From Deltaproteobacteria bacterium (lineage in GTDB: Bacteria > Desulfobacterota > Desulfuromonadia > Geobacterales > Pseudopelobacteraceae): DNA of 37,288 nucleotides. A model generated the notes under the pieces. The model made no database searches and had not been told where the DNA came from. It worked only from the letters and a program-made list of their open reading frames with translations. Of this stretch, positions 1-7,057 are shown piece by piece (position 1 is the first letter of the stretch; each line of letters opens with the position of its first letter). Both the position numbers and the translations under genes were made by a program. Location of the stretch: NCBI GenBank assembly GCA_021850095.1, contig JAJZRX010000028.1, positions 1 through 37,288 on the forward strand, read 5' to 3'.

Positions 1-15
1 CTGTTTAATAAGCAT
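1..15 (-). CDS. 5' end of an unidentified gene, cut by the left edge
   Basis: A Shine-Dalgarno-like GAGAGAGGAACC on the minus strand is followed directly by ATG at 15-13, and the reading begins Met-Leu-Ile-Lys-Gln before the window ends. It lies 89 bases downstream of the binding-protein gene at 105-1145 in the same direction, so it is probably the next gene of that operon. Five codons cannot identify it. By inference only, a permease is the missing partner of the ABC ATPase and binding proteins upstream, and a nitrogenase-like catalytic subunit is the missing partner of the NifH-like protein; either would fit. Confidence 0.5.
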
Positions 16-104
16 GGGTTCCTCTCTCAGATAGAATGGTTGGTCACGCTTCCATAACTACCTGACGGAACTCATGCTTTTCAATTGTTAAAGAGCAAAA
101 TTAC

Positions 105-1145
105 TTACTGATTACTGTGACGAACCTTCTTATAAAAAGTCAGCATCTGCTGATAGACCTTATCTTTAGGATTCTTTTTTATGACCGAATCCAGCGCCTG
201 TTTGTAGATGACGGTATTGATATGCTTGTCGACCGGATAATCCTGGGGAACATATCCGGCCGCCAGAATGTGCTGCCAGAAGTCGAGAATTCCCTTGCGC
301 AGCGGATCCGGGTTTGAGTCGGCCACCTTGTTCACATAAGTTTCATTGCGGATGATATCCTCGTCAATCTTCAATGCTTTGGTATAGACCTTCACGGTTT
401 CATCCGGATTGGTCTTGTAGAATTTGTAAGCCCGGATCAGGGCGGTCAGAAACTTTTTATAGGTTTCAGGATCGGCGTTTACCTTGCCGGTGTGGGCAAA
501 TATACGGCAGCAGGTGTAATCGGGATAAAACTCTTCGATGTAGTGCGAAACCTTGAGCCCGTGATTTTTTTCGGCCAGTGAAAAATGGGGCGGCCAGACC
601 AGGCCGGCGTCAACGGCGCCTTTCTTGACCGCTTCCACCACCGCCGCCGCAGTGCCGAACTCCACGAAGGTCAGGTCCTTTTTCACGTCGATACCGGCCT
701 TCTTGAGGGCGCCCCGGAAAATGACATCACCGGTCGAGAGCTTCACCAGACCGATCTTCTTGCCCTTGTAAACCTTGAGATCCTTGCCGGAAAGCTCCGC
801 CAGCCGTTCCGGCCGGGTGATGATCGCCTGTCCGCCAACCATCATGCCGCCGATGAAGGTGAACTCGCTCCCTTTGCTGATAAAGAGCAGCGGCGCCGTG
901 GTACCGAAGGTGCCGACATCCAGCTTACCGGCCTTGACCGCCGCAACCCCCTCGGCGGCGCTGCCGAACTGGAACAGCTCCACATCCACCCCCTCTTCCT
1001 TGAAATAGCCTTTTTCCTTGGCCAGGAAACACAGGCCGTGAGCCGGTTCCGGAACGTAGCCGACCCGCAGTTTTGGCAGGGCGGCTGCCAGGGCAGCGGA
1101 TGCCAGCAGCGATAAAAACATGGTCAGGGCGATGATTCTTTTCAT
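105..1145 (-). CDS. ABC transporter periplasmic binding protein, NMT1/SsuA type
   Basis: This 346-residue protein opens with a signal peptide (residues 1-20, Lys-Arg then a hydrophobic run ending ALAA). The mature part starts LRVGYVPEPAHGL and continues GYFKEEGVDVEL, the usual first lobe of sulfonate/taurine/nitrate/thiamine-precursor binding proteins, and it has the full two-lobe length of the family. A vicinal pair in YTCCRIF is unusual and could bind metal or form a disulfide. It overlaps the preceding binding-protein gene by 4 bases, so it is translationally coupled in the operon NifX-like, NifH-like, ATPase, short binding protein, this gene. The substrate is not determinable; co-location with sulfur genes suggests a small organosulfur compound (inference). 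Confidence 0.85.
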   Translation of the reverse strand: MKRIIALTMFLSLLASAALAAALPKLRVGYVPEPAHGLCFLAKEKGYFKEEGVDVELFQFGSAAEGVAAVKAGKLDVGTFGTTAPLLFISKGSEFTFIGGMMVGGQAIITRPERLAELSGKDLKVYKGKKIGLVKLSTGDVIFRGALKKAGIDVKKDLTFVEFGTAAAVVEAVKKGAVDAGLVWPPHFSLAEKNHGLKVSHYIEEFYPDYTCCRIFAHTGKVNADPETYKKFLTALIRAYKFYKTNPDETVKVYTKALKIDEDIIRNETYVNKVADSNPDPLRKGILDFWQHILAAGYVPQDYPVDKHINTVIYKQALDSVIKKNPKDKVYQQMLTFYKKVRHSNQ

Positions 1146-1960
1146 TGGTTTTTTCCTCCTGGTGTTTTGTTTTGTGGCACTTTTTTGCCGGTAGCGACCG
1201 GGCAGCAGTCCGGAGTGCAGACCGATTGGCTGGAAAGCTTCTTGAAAACCGGATCATCGGCGGAGCTGTCCAGCAAACGGTCGAGCGCGTCGCAGTAGAT
1301 CTCTTCGTAGACATGATTGGCCAGAAAATCGCGCGGCATGGCGGTGCTCTGCAGACCCAGCGCGCGCCAGACCCGTTCCAGCCGGTAATAATCCGGGTTG
1401 GGGTTGAAGTGCAGTGGATTGCCCAACCGGCTGCCTGGTGCTGCTGATGCGGATTGCAGATCCAGCAAACGGGTGCGATGAGCCCTGATCAATGCAGCCG
1501 TTAACCCGATCATGGTCTGCTTGCCGGTATCCGGCCAGCCCGCTGCGATCAGCACCACGACAGCCCGTCCCTCGATTTCGGCCGGCAGCGTGTCGTCCAG
1601 TTCCGCCAACGGATCGCCGCTGACTGGAGTACCGCCGCCGGCAATGATACGAAATCCCTTGCCGCCGGCAATGGCGCGCAGGCTGTCAGTAATGGCAAAG
1701 GCGCCGGCATCGATCGCACATCTTTCAAGAGCGGCCAATCCCTTGGCCGAGTCAGGGAATGCGACCAGTTCGACCCGCAGCCCCTCCTCGCGGAAATGCC
1801 CCCTTTTCGCGGCAATTCGGCAGAGGGCGCTTCCGGGCTGATCCAGGTAACCAAGGCGGATACTTGGCGTTTCCGACGCTGCAGAGGGGGCGGCAAAGAA
1901 AGACATTGCGGAAGTCATCAGGCAGAGTCCGGCAAGGAGGGCAATCAGCCGCGCCATCAT
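1142..1960 (-). CDS. Short SsuA-like binding protein lacking its second lobe
   Basis: This 272-residue exported protein begins with an N-terminal hydrophobic signal (about residues 1-28). The part SIRLGYLDQPGSALCRIA, then GHFREEGLRVELVAF, closely parallels the start of its neighbour at 105-1145. After about residue 120 it lacks the stretch that forms the second lobe in the neighbour and resumes with C-terminal helices (GLTAALIRAHRTRLLDL, YEEIYCDALDRLL). The tail is Cys- and Lys-rich (CTPDCCP). It overlaps both neighbours by 4 bases (ATGA). I see no frameshift, so it looks like an intact but internally shortened paralogue rather than a decaying gene. It may be a co-receptor, a chaperone or a metal-binding partner; its function is unknown. 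Confidence 0.75.
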   Translation of the reverse strand: MMARLIALLAGLCLMTSAMSFFAAPSAASETPSIRLGYLDQPGSALCRIAAKRGHFREEGLRVELVAFPDSAKGLAALERCAIDAGAFAITDSLRAIAGGKGFRIIAGGGTPVSGDPLAELDDTLPAEIEGRAVVVLIAAGWPDTGKQTMIGLTAALIRAHRTRLLDLQSASAAPGSRLGNPLHFNPNPDYYRLERVWRALGLQSTAMPRDFLANHVYEEIYCDALDRLLDSSADDPVFKKLSSQSVCTPDCCPVATGKKVPQNKTPGGKNQ

Positions 1961-2772
1961 ATCCCCTCTCCTGCCGAGCGTACCGTCTGCCCGCCATCCA
2001 GCTCGGAGAGTATGTTTTCGTGCAGCACGGATACCAGCCTGTCCCGCAGCACCAGGAAAGATTCCTTCAGGTACAGCTCCTGGCGGATGCGGGGGCGCGG
2101 CAGATCCACTTCGAAGACTCCCTTGATACTGCCGGGATTAAGCCCCAGCACCACGATCCGGTTGGCCAGCAGGATTGCTTCCTCGACGTCATGGGTGACG
2201 AAGAAGACTGTTTTGCGTTCGCCCTCTTTCTGCTGCCAGAGTTGTAGCAGCAGATCCTGGATGCGAGCGCGGGTAATGGCATCCAGGGCGCCGAAGGGTT
2301 CGTCCATCAGCAGCACCGGCGAGTTGACCGCAAAAGCCCGGGCAATGGCTGCCCGCTGACGCATGCCGCCCGAAAGCTGACCGGGCAGCTTGTCGCCGGC
2401 ATCCGGCAACCCGACCAGCTCCAGATAACCGGCGGCCGTTTCCCGGTACTCGCTCTTTTTCTTGCCGGGAAAAGCCTGTTCCAGAGCCAGCACAACGTTC
2501 TGGCCGGCCGTCATCCAGGGAAACAGTGAATAATCCTGAAATACGACTCCCCGATCCAGACCGGGCCCGCTGACCGGCTTACCGTCCAGGGTAATACTGC
2601 CGGAGGTCGGGCTGCCCAAGCCAGCCAACAGCCGCAGCAGGGTACTCTTGCCGCAGCCGGAGGGCCCCAGCAGGCAGATGAAATCACCGGCGGCTGCAGT
2701 AAAGGTGATGTCTTGTAAAACCTGACTGGTGCCGTAGGAGTAACCGACATGCTTCAACGCTACTTCATGCAT
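1957..2772 (-). CDS. ABC transporter ATPase, SsuB/TauB type
   Basis: This 271-residue nucleotide-binding subunit has Walker A GPSGCGKST, Q-loop FQDYSLFPW, signature LSGGMRQR, Walker B VLLMDEP and switch THD, all intact. The FPW after the Q-loop is typical of the nitrate/sulfonate/taurine ATPases. I take the ATG at 2772 (protein MHEVALKHVGYSYG) because an AAGGG Shine-Dalgarno precedes it; a longer frame to 2859 would overlap the NifH-like gene. It lies 11 bases after the NifH-like gene and overlaps the next gene by 4. No permease is encoded beside it in the window; it could come from the cut gene at the left edge or be borrowed from the transporter at 6257-8898. Confidence 0.9.
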   Translation of the reverse strand: MHEVALKHVGYSYGTSQVLQDITFTAAAGDFICLLGPSGCGKSTLLRLLAGLGSPTSGSITLDGKPVSGPGLDRGVVFQDYSLFPWMTAGQNVVLALEQAFPGKKKSEYRETAAGYLELVGLPDAGDKLPGQLSGGMRQRAAIARAFAVNSPVLLMDEPFGALDAITRARIQDLLLQLWQQKEGERKTVFFVTHDVEEAILLANRIVVLGLNPGSIKGVFEVDLPRPRIRQELYLKESFLVLRDRLVSVLHENILSELDGGQTVRSAGEGI

Positions 2773-2783
2773 ACATAATCCCT

Positions 2784-3659
2784 TCAAATACTCTGGCCGG
2801 CGCTGCGCACCTCGCCGGTTTCGATCGCCATCAGCTGATCCGACCAGTCGGCCGCCCATTTTCGCAGTTCATGCACATCCAGCGGCTCCGGCACCTTTGA
2901 CTCCCTATGGCCGGCAATGCGGGCCGCCAGGTTCTGGTAGACCCTGGCCTGGTCAGAATCCGGAAAGGCCTCGATGGTGGTCTTGCCCTGCAGCTCGGAC
3001 TGGGTGACCGTAATCGAGCGGGGCACGTATTCGATGACCTGGGTATTGGTACGATCTACGAAATCATCGATGATATGCCGCGCATAGGGAGCGTTGACGG
3101 AGTTGGCTATCACCCCCCCCAGCAGTGCCCCGCCGTTTTTGGAGTACTTTTTGATCCCGGTGAAAAGGTTGTTGGCGGCGTAAATGGCCATAAAATCCGA
3201 TGACGACACCGTAAAAACATGCTCGGCGATCCCTTCCCGGATCGGTACCGCAAATCCGCCGCAGACAACATCGCCCAGCACGTCATAGATCACGTAATCC
3301 AGATCAAGCGCTTCGAAGACCCGCTGCTGCCTGAGCAGTTCCACGGCGGTGATAATGCCGCGCCCGGCGCAGCCAACTCCGGGAGCCGGGCCGCCGGCCT
3401 CCACGCAGTAGACGCCGTTGAAGCCGCTGTAGACCAGATCTTCGGCTTTGGCATTTTTCTTTTCGCGCAAGGTATCCAGGATGGTGGGGATGTATTCGCC
3501 ACCCCGCAGCGTAACGGTGGAATCGCTCTTGGGATCGCAGCCGATCTGCATCACCCGGTAACCGGCCACCGACAGGGCGGCGCTGATGTTGGAGGTGGTG
3601 GTGGACTTGCCGATGCCGCCTTTGCCGTAGATTGCTATCTGTTTTGGTTTCTTTGCCAT
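2784..3659 (-). CDS. NifH-like iron protein (nitrogenase-like reductase component)
   Basis: This 291-residue protein carries every landmark of a NifH-type ATP-dependent electron donor: P-loop GKGGIGKST (residues 12-20), switch GCDPKSDST (40-48), first cluster cysteine in GVGCAGRG (Cys97, with the Arg100 equivalent) and second cluster cysteine in LGDVVCGGF (Cys133). A dimer should therefore hold one [4Fe-4S] cluster and pass electrons to a partner. A C-terminal extension ([13 protein letters not shown]) is shared with the paralogue at 15027-15893 and is unlike the core family. The Shine-Dalgarno is GAGGGG. It sits between a NifX-like gene and ABC transport genes, and no NifD/NifK homologue is in the window. 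It is therefore more likely a group IV type nitrogenase-like reductase (such as methylthio-alkane reductase) than a nitrogen-fixing NifH. This assignment is inference; the fold and ligands are seen. Confidence 0.92.
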   Translation of the reverse strand: MAKKPKQIAIYGKGGIGKSTTTSNISAALSVAGYRVMQIGCDPKSDSTVTLRGGEYIPTILDTLREKKNAKAEDLVYSGFNGVYCVEAGGPAPGVGCAGRGIITAVELLRQQRVFEALDLDYVIYDVLGDVVCGGFAVPIREGIAEHVFTVSSSDFMAIYAANNLFTGIKKYSKNGGALLGGVIANSVNAPYARHIIDDFVDRTNTQVIEYVPRSITVTQSELQGKTTIEAFPDSDQARVYQNLAARIAGHRESKVPEPLDVHELRKWAADWSDQLMAIETGEVRSAGQSI

Positions 3660-3683
3660 GGTTCCCCTCGATTTTGGTTGGTA

Positions 3684-4028
3684 TTACTTCAGGTAGCTGA
3701 AGCGCTTGGTTCTGATCAGCGTCCTGATCGCATCATCAATCGTACCGGGCAGCGCAAAACCCATGATCCGCTGCAGCAGCAGAGCATCGATTGCGCCACC
3801 ACCGATCCGGGCCGCCACCACCCCGCGGCAGTCCGCCAAGCTCCGCGCGGTTGTTTCCAGAGCACCGTCATCGTGCGCCTGAAAGGAGCACACTGGCCGG
3901 GTAGTCCTTGTTTCAACAAATTCATGTCCGCCATCCTGCAGCCGGTAAATCTGAAAAACCGTTGAGCGCCCGAAATGCTCGTTGACCGTCACTCCGTCGC
4001 TGCTGGCAAATGCAATTTTTACGTCCAT
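3684..4028 (-). CDS. NifX/NafY-type FeMo-cofactor-binding family protein
   Basis: This 114-residue protein begins MDVKIAFASSDG and has VNEHFGRSTVFQIY, the signature of the dinitrogenase iron-molybdenum cofactor-binding family (NifX, NafY and the NifB C-terminal domain), which carry cofactor precursors. Later parts also match: GVVAARIGGGA and GFALPGTIDDAI. I chose the ATG at 4028, preceded by AAGGAGCC; an upstream in-frame ATG at 4085 lies within a terminator-like hairpin and is not credible. It is the first gene after a strong promoter (4147-4175) and attenuator leader, ahead of the NifH-like gene. Its pairing with a stand-alone NifB-like gene (5271-6137), which lacks this domain, suggests the two split the job done by fused NifB-NifX proteins. 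Confidence 0.88.
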   Translation of the reverse strand: MDVKIAFASSDGVTVNEHFGRSTVFQIYRLQDGGHEFVETRTTRPVCSFQAHDDGALETTARSLADCRGVVAARIGGGAIDALLLQRIMGFALPGTIDDAIRTLIRTKRFSYLK

Positions 4029-4052
4029 GATCCGGCTCCTTGCCGCACAAAC

Positions 4053-4114
4053 AAAAAAAGAGGCCAAGGCAAAGAGCAGCTTCACTCTTTCCTTGACCTC
4101 CAGTTTTCTGGTCA
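4053..4114 (-). promoter_or_regulatory. Attenuator-like leader 1 (two hairpins plus U-run)
   Basis: On the minus strand CTGACCAGAAAACTGGAGG forms a first hairpin (CCAG loop AAAA CTGG, 4100-4111). It is followed immediately by a second one with arms 4091-4099 and 4061-4069 (AGGTCAAGG with CCTTGGCCT, extended by AAAGAG with CTCTTT), then seven U residues at 4053-4059. The second hairpin looks like an intrinsic terminator and lies upstream of the NifX-like start codon, so expression must require read-through. Three similar leaders occur at 6155-6205, 9807-9870 and 15933-15991. Confidence 0.8.
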
Positions 4115-4146
4115 GTCGTGTATGCGGTTTTTATAAACTTTTGGGG

Positions 4147-4175
4147 ATAGTAGCAGCTCCCTGCGGGAGTGTCAA
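4147..4175 (-). promoter_or_regulatory. Promoter of the NifX-like/NifH-like operon
   Basis: The -35 is TTGACA (4170-4175, minus strand) and the -10 is TACTAT (4147-4152), with a 17-base spacer. Transcription should start near 4140 and give a leader of about 110 bases containing the attenuator. The spacer is an inverted repeat, CTCCC-GCA-GGGAG (4157-4169), so a repressor bound there would sit between the two promoter hexamers. No TATCTA-N9-TAGATA box is present here, unlike at the other sulfur promoters. Confidence 0.7.
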
Positions 4176-4180
4176 GATAC

Positions 4181-5269
4181 TTATACTATTTCTATTTGTT
4201 TAATAGACATTACTGGCTCGACGGCCGCCCAACGGCCATACTCCCGGGCAGCCGCCATCAGGGCATGAACATTTTCCGGCGGGGCGTTGATCGGCAGGGC
4301 GCAGCCCAGGCCAAGGATATAACCTTTCGGGCTCCCGACCCCCTTGGCCAGGCATTCGCGCACATTGGCCTGCACGTCATCCGGCGTTCCCAGCACCATG
4401 CTGGCAGTGGGACGGATATTGCCCAGCAGCGCCACCCGCTCACCGACCGCCGCCCGCGCCTCGGCCAGATCAACTTCGTCGTCCAGACTCAATACGCTGG
4501 CGCCGCTGTCAGCCATGTCCTGCCAGATTTTGCCGGTGTTGCCGCAGACGTGCAATGAGGGCGCGGAACCGGCCAGCCCTGCCAGGAGTGAAATCAGTTC
4601 CTTCAGGTACGGCAAGGCGAACTCACGAAACAGGCGCGGGCTGATCAGGGTGCCGGACGCCACCGGCTCCGCCAGGCCGATTCGCCCTCCCCGGGCAATC
4701 GCCTCGCGGGCAAAGGGGATGATGCTGTCGGTGGCAAAGCGTAGCAGGCGATGCACAAAATCGGGATCACGCCGCAGGTCACGCAGGAACTGCTCCGTAC
4801 CACGAAGATTGGCGGCAGTGGTAAAGGGGCCGGCCGTGGTCAGCGATACCGGAACCTGATCCCCAACCTCCTTCAGCACCAGGGCGGTCGCCTCCAGAAA
4901 GAGCGGCAGCCGGCCGGCGCTGTTCGGGTCCGGAATCTTCAGGCGCTCCAGATCCGCTTCGGATTGGACGGCATAGCCGACAACGTATGCCGTATTATCC
5001 GGAAAAGCCAATCGGCTGCCGATCGCCTCGGCAATCCCGGTCAGGCCGGGGCCGGTGTTGATCAGATCCATGCCGTAGCGGCGCCAGGCTGCCAGCTGTC
5101 CGTCCGCCATCAGCCGGGCCGAGGTCTGATAGTCCGCCACGCTGACTCCGATGGTTCGCGCGGCATGGTCGCTGATCAGCAGGTAAACCGGGATGCGGTC
5201 GTAGGGCTTGCCGGACAGGGCCGCCAGCGATCGTTCCCGGGAGCTCATGGTTTCTTTGAATAGATCCAT
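4181..5269 (-). CDS. MtaA/UroD-fold corrinoid methyltransferase
   Basis: This 362-residue protein of the uroporphyrinogen decarboxylase-fold family belongs to the MtaA/MtbA branch, in which a zinc site activates a thiol or another methyl acceptor or donor for exchange with a corrinoid protein. The zinc ligands are visible: HVC (His240, Cys242) and GLGC (Cys323). The start at 5269 follows the NifB-like stop by one base and has GGAGG upstream. It closely resembles the paralogue at 13282-14352 in motif spacing. A true heme-pathway HemE lacks this HxC...C set, so that role is unlikely. Being in the NifB-like transcription unit links methyl transfer to the nitrogenase-like genes. The methylated substrate is unknown. 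Confidence 0.85.
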   Translation of the reverse strand: MDLFKETMSSRERSLAALSGKPYDRIPVYLLISDHAARTIGVSVADYQTSARLMADGQLAAWRRYGMDLINTGPGLTGIAEAIGSRLAFPDNTAYVVGYAVQSEADLERLKIPDPNSAGRLPLFLEATALVLKEVGDQVPVSLTTAGPFTTAANLRGTEQFLRDLRRDPDFVHRLLRFATDSIIPFAREAIARGGRIGLAEPVASGTLISPRLFREFALPYLKELISLLAGLAGSAPSLHVCGNTGKIWQDMADSGASVLSLDDEVDLAEARAAVGERVALLGNIRPTASMVLGTPDDVQANVRECLAKGVGSPKGYILGLGCALPINAPPENVHALMAAAREYGRWAAVEPVMSIKQIEIV

Positions 5270-5270
5270 A

Positions 5271-6137
5271 TCAGGCCGCCTCCCGGTCTTCCCGCATGCT
5301 CACCTCCGCGCAGCCACTACCAATCAATCCAATCGCATCGGCCCGGCATTGGCGGCAGCCCCGGAACTGCCCGATAATCCCTTCATTGGCGATACGCACC
5401 GATTCGAGGTAGTCATCCGCGGGCGCTGCGGCCAAAGCCAGTTCAGCCTGCGGTATCAGCGGCATGATGTTCATCAGATAAGCTCCCAGGCCAGCGATCT
5501 TCTCGGCGATCAAAGGGATCTGGCCGTCATTGATTCCCGGCATCAGCACACTGTTGACCTTGACCACCAATCCCGCTTGCGCAGCCAGCCGCAGCCCTTC
5601 AAGCTGATGCTCAATCAGCAGGGCTGCGCCTTCAATCCCGACCTGGCGATTTCCCTGATAGTTGACCTGTCGGTAAATGCGCGCCCCGACAGCAGGCGAA
5701 AGCGCATTGATGGTTATCGTCAGGCTGTGCAGATTAACATCGATCAATTCATCAATTTTATCCGGCAGCAGAAGACCATTGGTGCTGAGGCAGAACATCA
5801 GCTCGGGGAATTCAGCCCTGATCAGCCGGAATGTCTCGAAGGTTTCATCGTTGGCCAACGGATCTCCCGACCCGGCAATGCCGACCACCTTGATGATCTT
5901 GCCGAGCAGATCATGGTTCATGGCCCCACGCACCTGATCCAGCGCCTGCAGCGGGGTCACTATCCGGCTGGCCACACCCGGGCGGGATTCATTGGCGCAG
6001 TCATGCTTCCTGTCGCAATAGGCACACGTGATATTGCAGCGCGGCGCCACCGCCAGATGGATGCGGCCGTTTTTGTGACGGTCGCCGCCGAAACAGGGAT
6101 GACCGTGCAGAACTTTTGTTGTGTTGGATATGCTCAT
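5271..6137 (-). CDS. NifB-like radical SAM cofactor-assembly protein
   Basis: This 288-residue protein starts with HPC (Cys15), followed by the radical SAM cluster motif CNITCAYC (Cys34, Cys38, Cys41), then DRKHDCANESRPG (Cys47), and ends with CRQCRADAIG (Cys261, Cys264). These are hallmarks of NifB, which fuses two [4Fe-4S] clusters and inserts carbide to make NifB-co, the core of nitrogenase cofactors. It has no NifX-like domain at the C-terminus; that domain is encoded separately at 3684-4028. SAM-binding GSGDP is present. The Shine-Dalgarno is CGGAG. It is preceded by an attenuator leader and followed one base later by a corrinoid methyltransferase gene. A complete NifB beside a NifH-like gene implies a NifB-co-derived cofactor for an enzyme encoded elsewhere. 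Confidence 0.9.
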   Translation of the reverse strand: MSISNTTKVLHGHPCFGGDRHKNGRIHLAVAPRCNITCAYCDRKHDCANESRPGVASRIVTPLQALDQVRGAMNHDLLGKIIKVVGIAGSGDPLANDETFETFRLIRAEFPELMFCLSTNGLLLPDKIDELIDVNLHSLTITINALSPAVGARIYRQVNYQGNRQVGIEGAALLIEHQLEGLRLAAQAGLVVKVNSVLMPGINDGQIPLIAEKIAGLGAYLMNIMPLIPQAELALAAAPADDYLESVRIANEGIIGQFRGCRQCRADAIGLIGSGCAEVSMREDREAA

Positions 6138-6154
6138 GTAGTCACTCCGAATAC

Positions 6155-6205
6155 AAAAAGAGGCCGAAGGATTGATTCCCCCGGCCTCCAGTTTTTCTGG
6201 TCAGC
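6155..6205 (-). promoter_or_regulatory. Attenuator-like leader 2
   Basis: Minus strand: first hairpin CCAG-AAAAA-CTGG (6188-6200) preceded by GCTGA, then hairpin with arms 6182-6188 and 6160-6166 (GAGGCCG with CGGCCTC) and U5 at 6155-6159, just before the Shine-Dalgarno of the NifB-like gene. It lies in the 119-base gap after the ABC ATPase gene. A weak promoter TTGAAT-N17-TTAAAC starting at 6237 is possible, but the leader may equally be read from the upstream transporter operon. Confidence 0.78.
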
Positions 6206-6256
6206 CTGTGTTTAATCGATTATGGAGTTGCTATTCAATTCTTTTCGCCGGCAAAT

Positions 6257-7057
6257 TCAAATGGCGTATGCAAACGGTTTGTCTTCCTGTCTGAAAAACT
6301 CGGCATAGATCGCACTACGCAGCTGGGTAAATTCATAGCTGCCCCGGTCGCGTGGACGGGGCAGATCCACCGGTATGATTTTTTTGATGGTACCAGGCCT
6401 GTTGGACATGATTATCACCTGGTCGCCAAGGAATACCGCCTCGTCGATATCATGGGTAACAAGCAGCATGGTGGCCTTTTCCTTCTGCCAGATACGGAGT
6501 ACCTCCTCCTGCATCTGAATCTTGGTCAGGGCATCCAGCGCCCCGAACGGTTCGTCCAAGAGAAGGGCCCGGGGGCGATTGGCCAGGGCCCGGGCGATGG
6601 ATGCCCGCTGAGCCATACCGCCGGAGAGCTGATGGGGATAGGCATGCTCGAATCCATTCAGACCAACTAGATCGATGTGCTCATCGACCGACTCCCAGTC
6701 ACTTTCCGAGGTACTGTTACCAAGCCCGAAAGCAACATTCTGACGAACCGTCAGCCAGGGAAACAAGCGGTGTTCCTGAAAGACGACGCCACGATCAAGT
6801 CCTGTCCCACGGATCGGCTCACCTTCGAACTGCGCGGTTCCCTGGTAATCGGTCTCCAACCCTGCAATGATGCGCAGCAGGGTACTCTTGCCGCAGCCGC
6901 TGCTGCCGATAATGCTGACAAACTCCCCTTGTCGCACAGTCAGACTGATGTCCTGCAGGGCGGTTACCGTACCGCCATTAACGGAAAACATTTTGGTGAG
7001 TCCCCGAATATCAAGTGCGGTCCTGCCACGATCTGTTACTCCTGCGTGTGTCATCAA
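6257..7057 (-). CDS. ABC transporter ATPase, SsuB/TauB type
   Basis: This 266-residue nucleotide-binding subunit has Walker A GSSGCGKST, FQEHRLFPW, signature LSGGMAQR, Walker B ALLLDEP and switch THD. Together with the permease (7054-7905, overlapping by 4 bases) and the lipoprotein receptor (7918-8898) it makes a complete importer of the nitrate/sulfonate/taurine family. Two tandem ATGs (7057 and 7054) are possible starts. The substrate cannot be assigned from the ATPase. Confidence 0.92.
   Translation of the reverse strand: MMTHAGVTDRGRTALDIRGLTKMFSVNGGTVTALQDISLTVRQGEFVSIIGSSGCGKSTLLRIIAGLETDYQGTAQFEGEPIRGTGLDRGVVFQEHRLFPWLTVRQNVAFGLGNSTSESDWESVDEHIDLVGLNGFEHAYPHQLSGGMAQRASIARALANRPRALLLDEPFGALDALTKIQMQEEVLRIWQKEKATMLLVTHDIDEAVFLGDQVIIMSNRPGTIKKIIPVDLPRPRDRGSYEFTQLRSAIYAEFFRQEDKPFAYAI

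Noticed and set aside
2784-3659. Assignment as a genuine nitrogen-fixation nifH
   Set aside because: No nifD, nifK, nifE or nifN in the window, sulfur and corrinoid neighbours, and an atypical C-terminal extension; a nitrogenase-like role is more likely.
4029-4085. Upstream in-frame start for the NifX-like protein (19 extra residues)
   Set aside because: The extension is encoded within the attenuator terminator and its U-run; the start at 4028 has a good ribosome site and matches the family N-terminus.
4181-5269. Assignment as heme-pathway uroporphyrinogen decarboxylase (hemE)
   Set aside because: The HxC...C zinc-ligand set and the corrinoid context mark the MtaA-type methyltransferase branch.
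5208-6215. Long open frame on the plus strand opposite the NifB-like and methyltransferase genes
   Set aside because: It is antisense to genes with clear family motifs, has no recognisable domain, and is a common by-product of GC-rich third codon positions.
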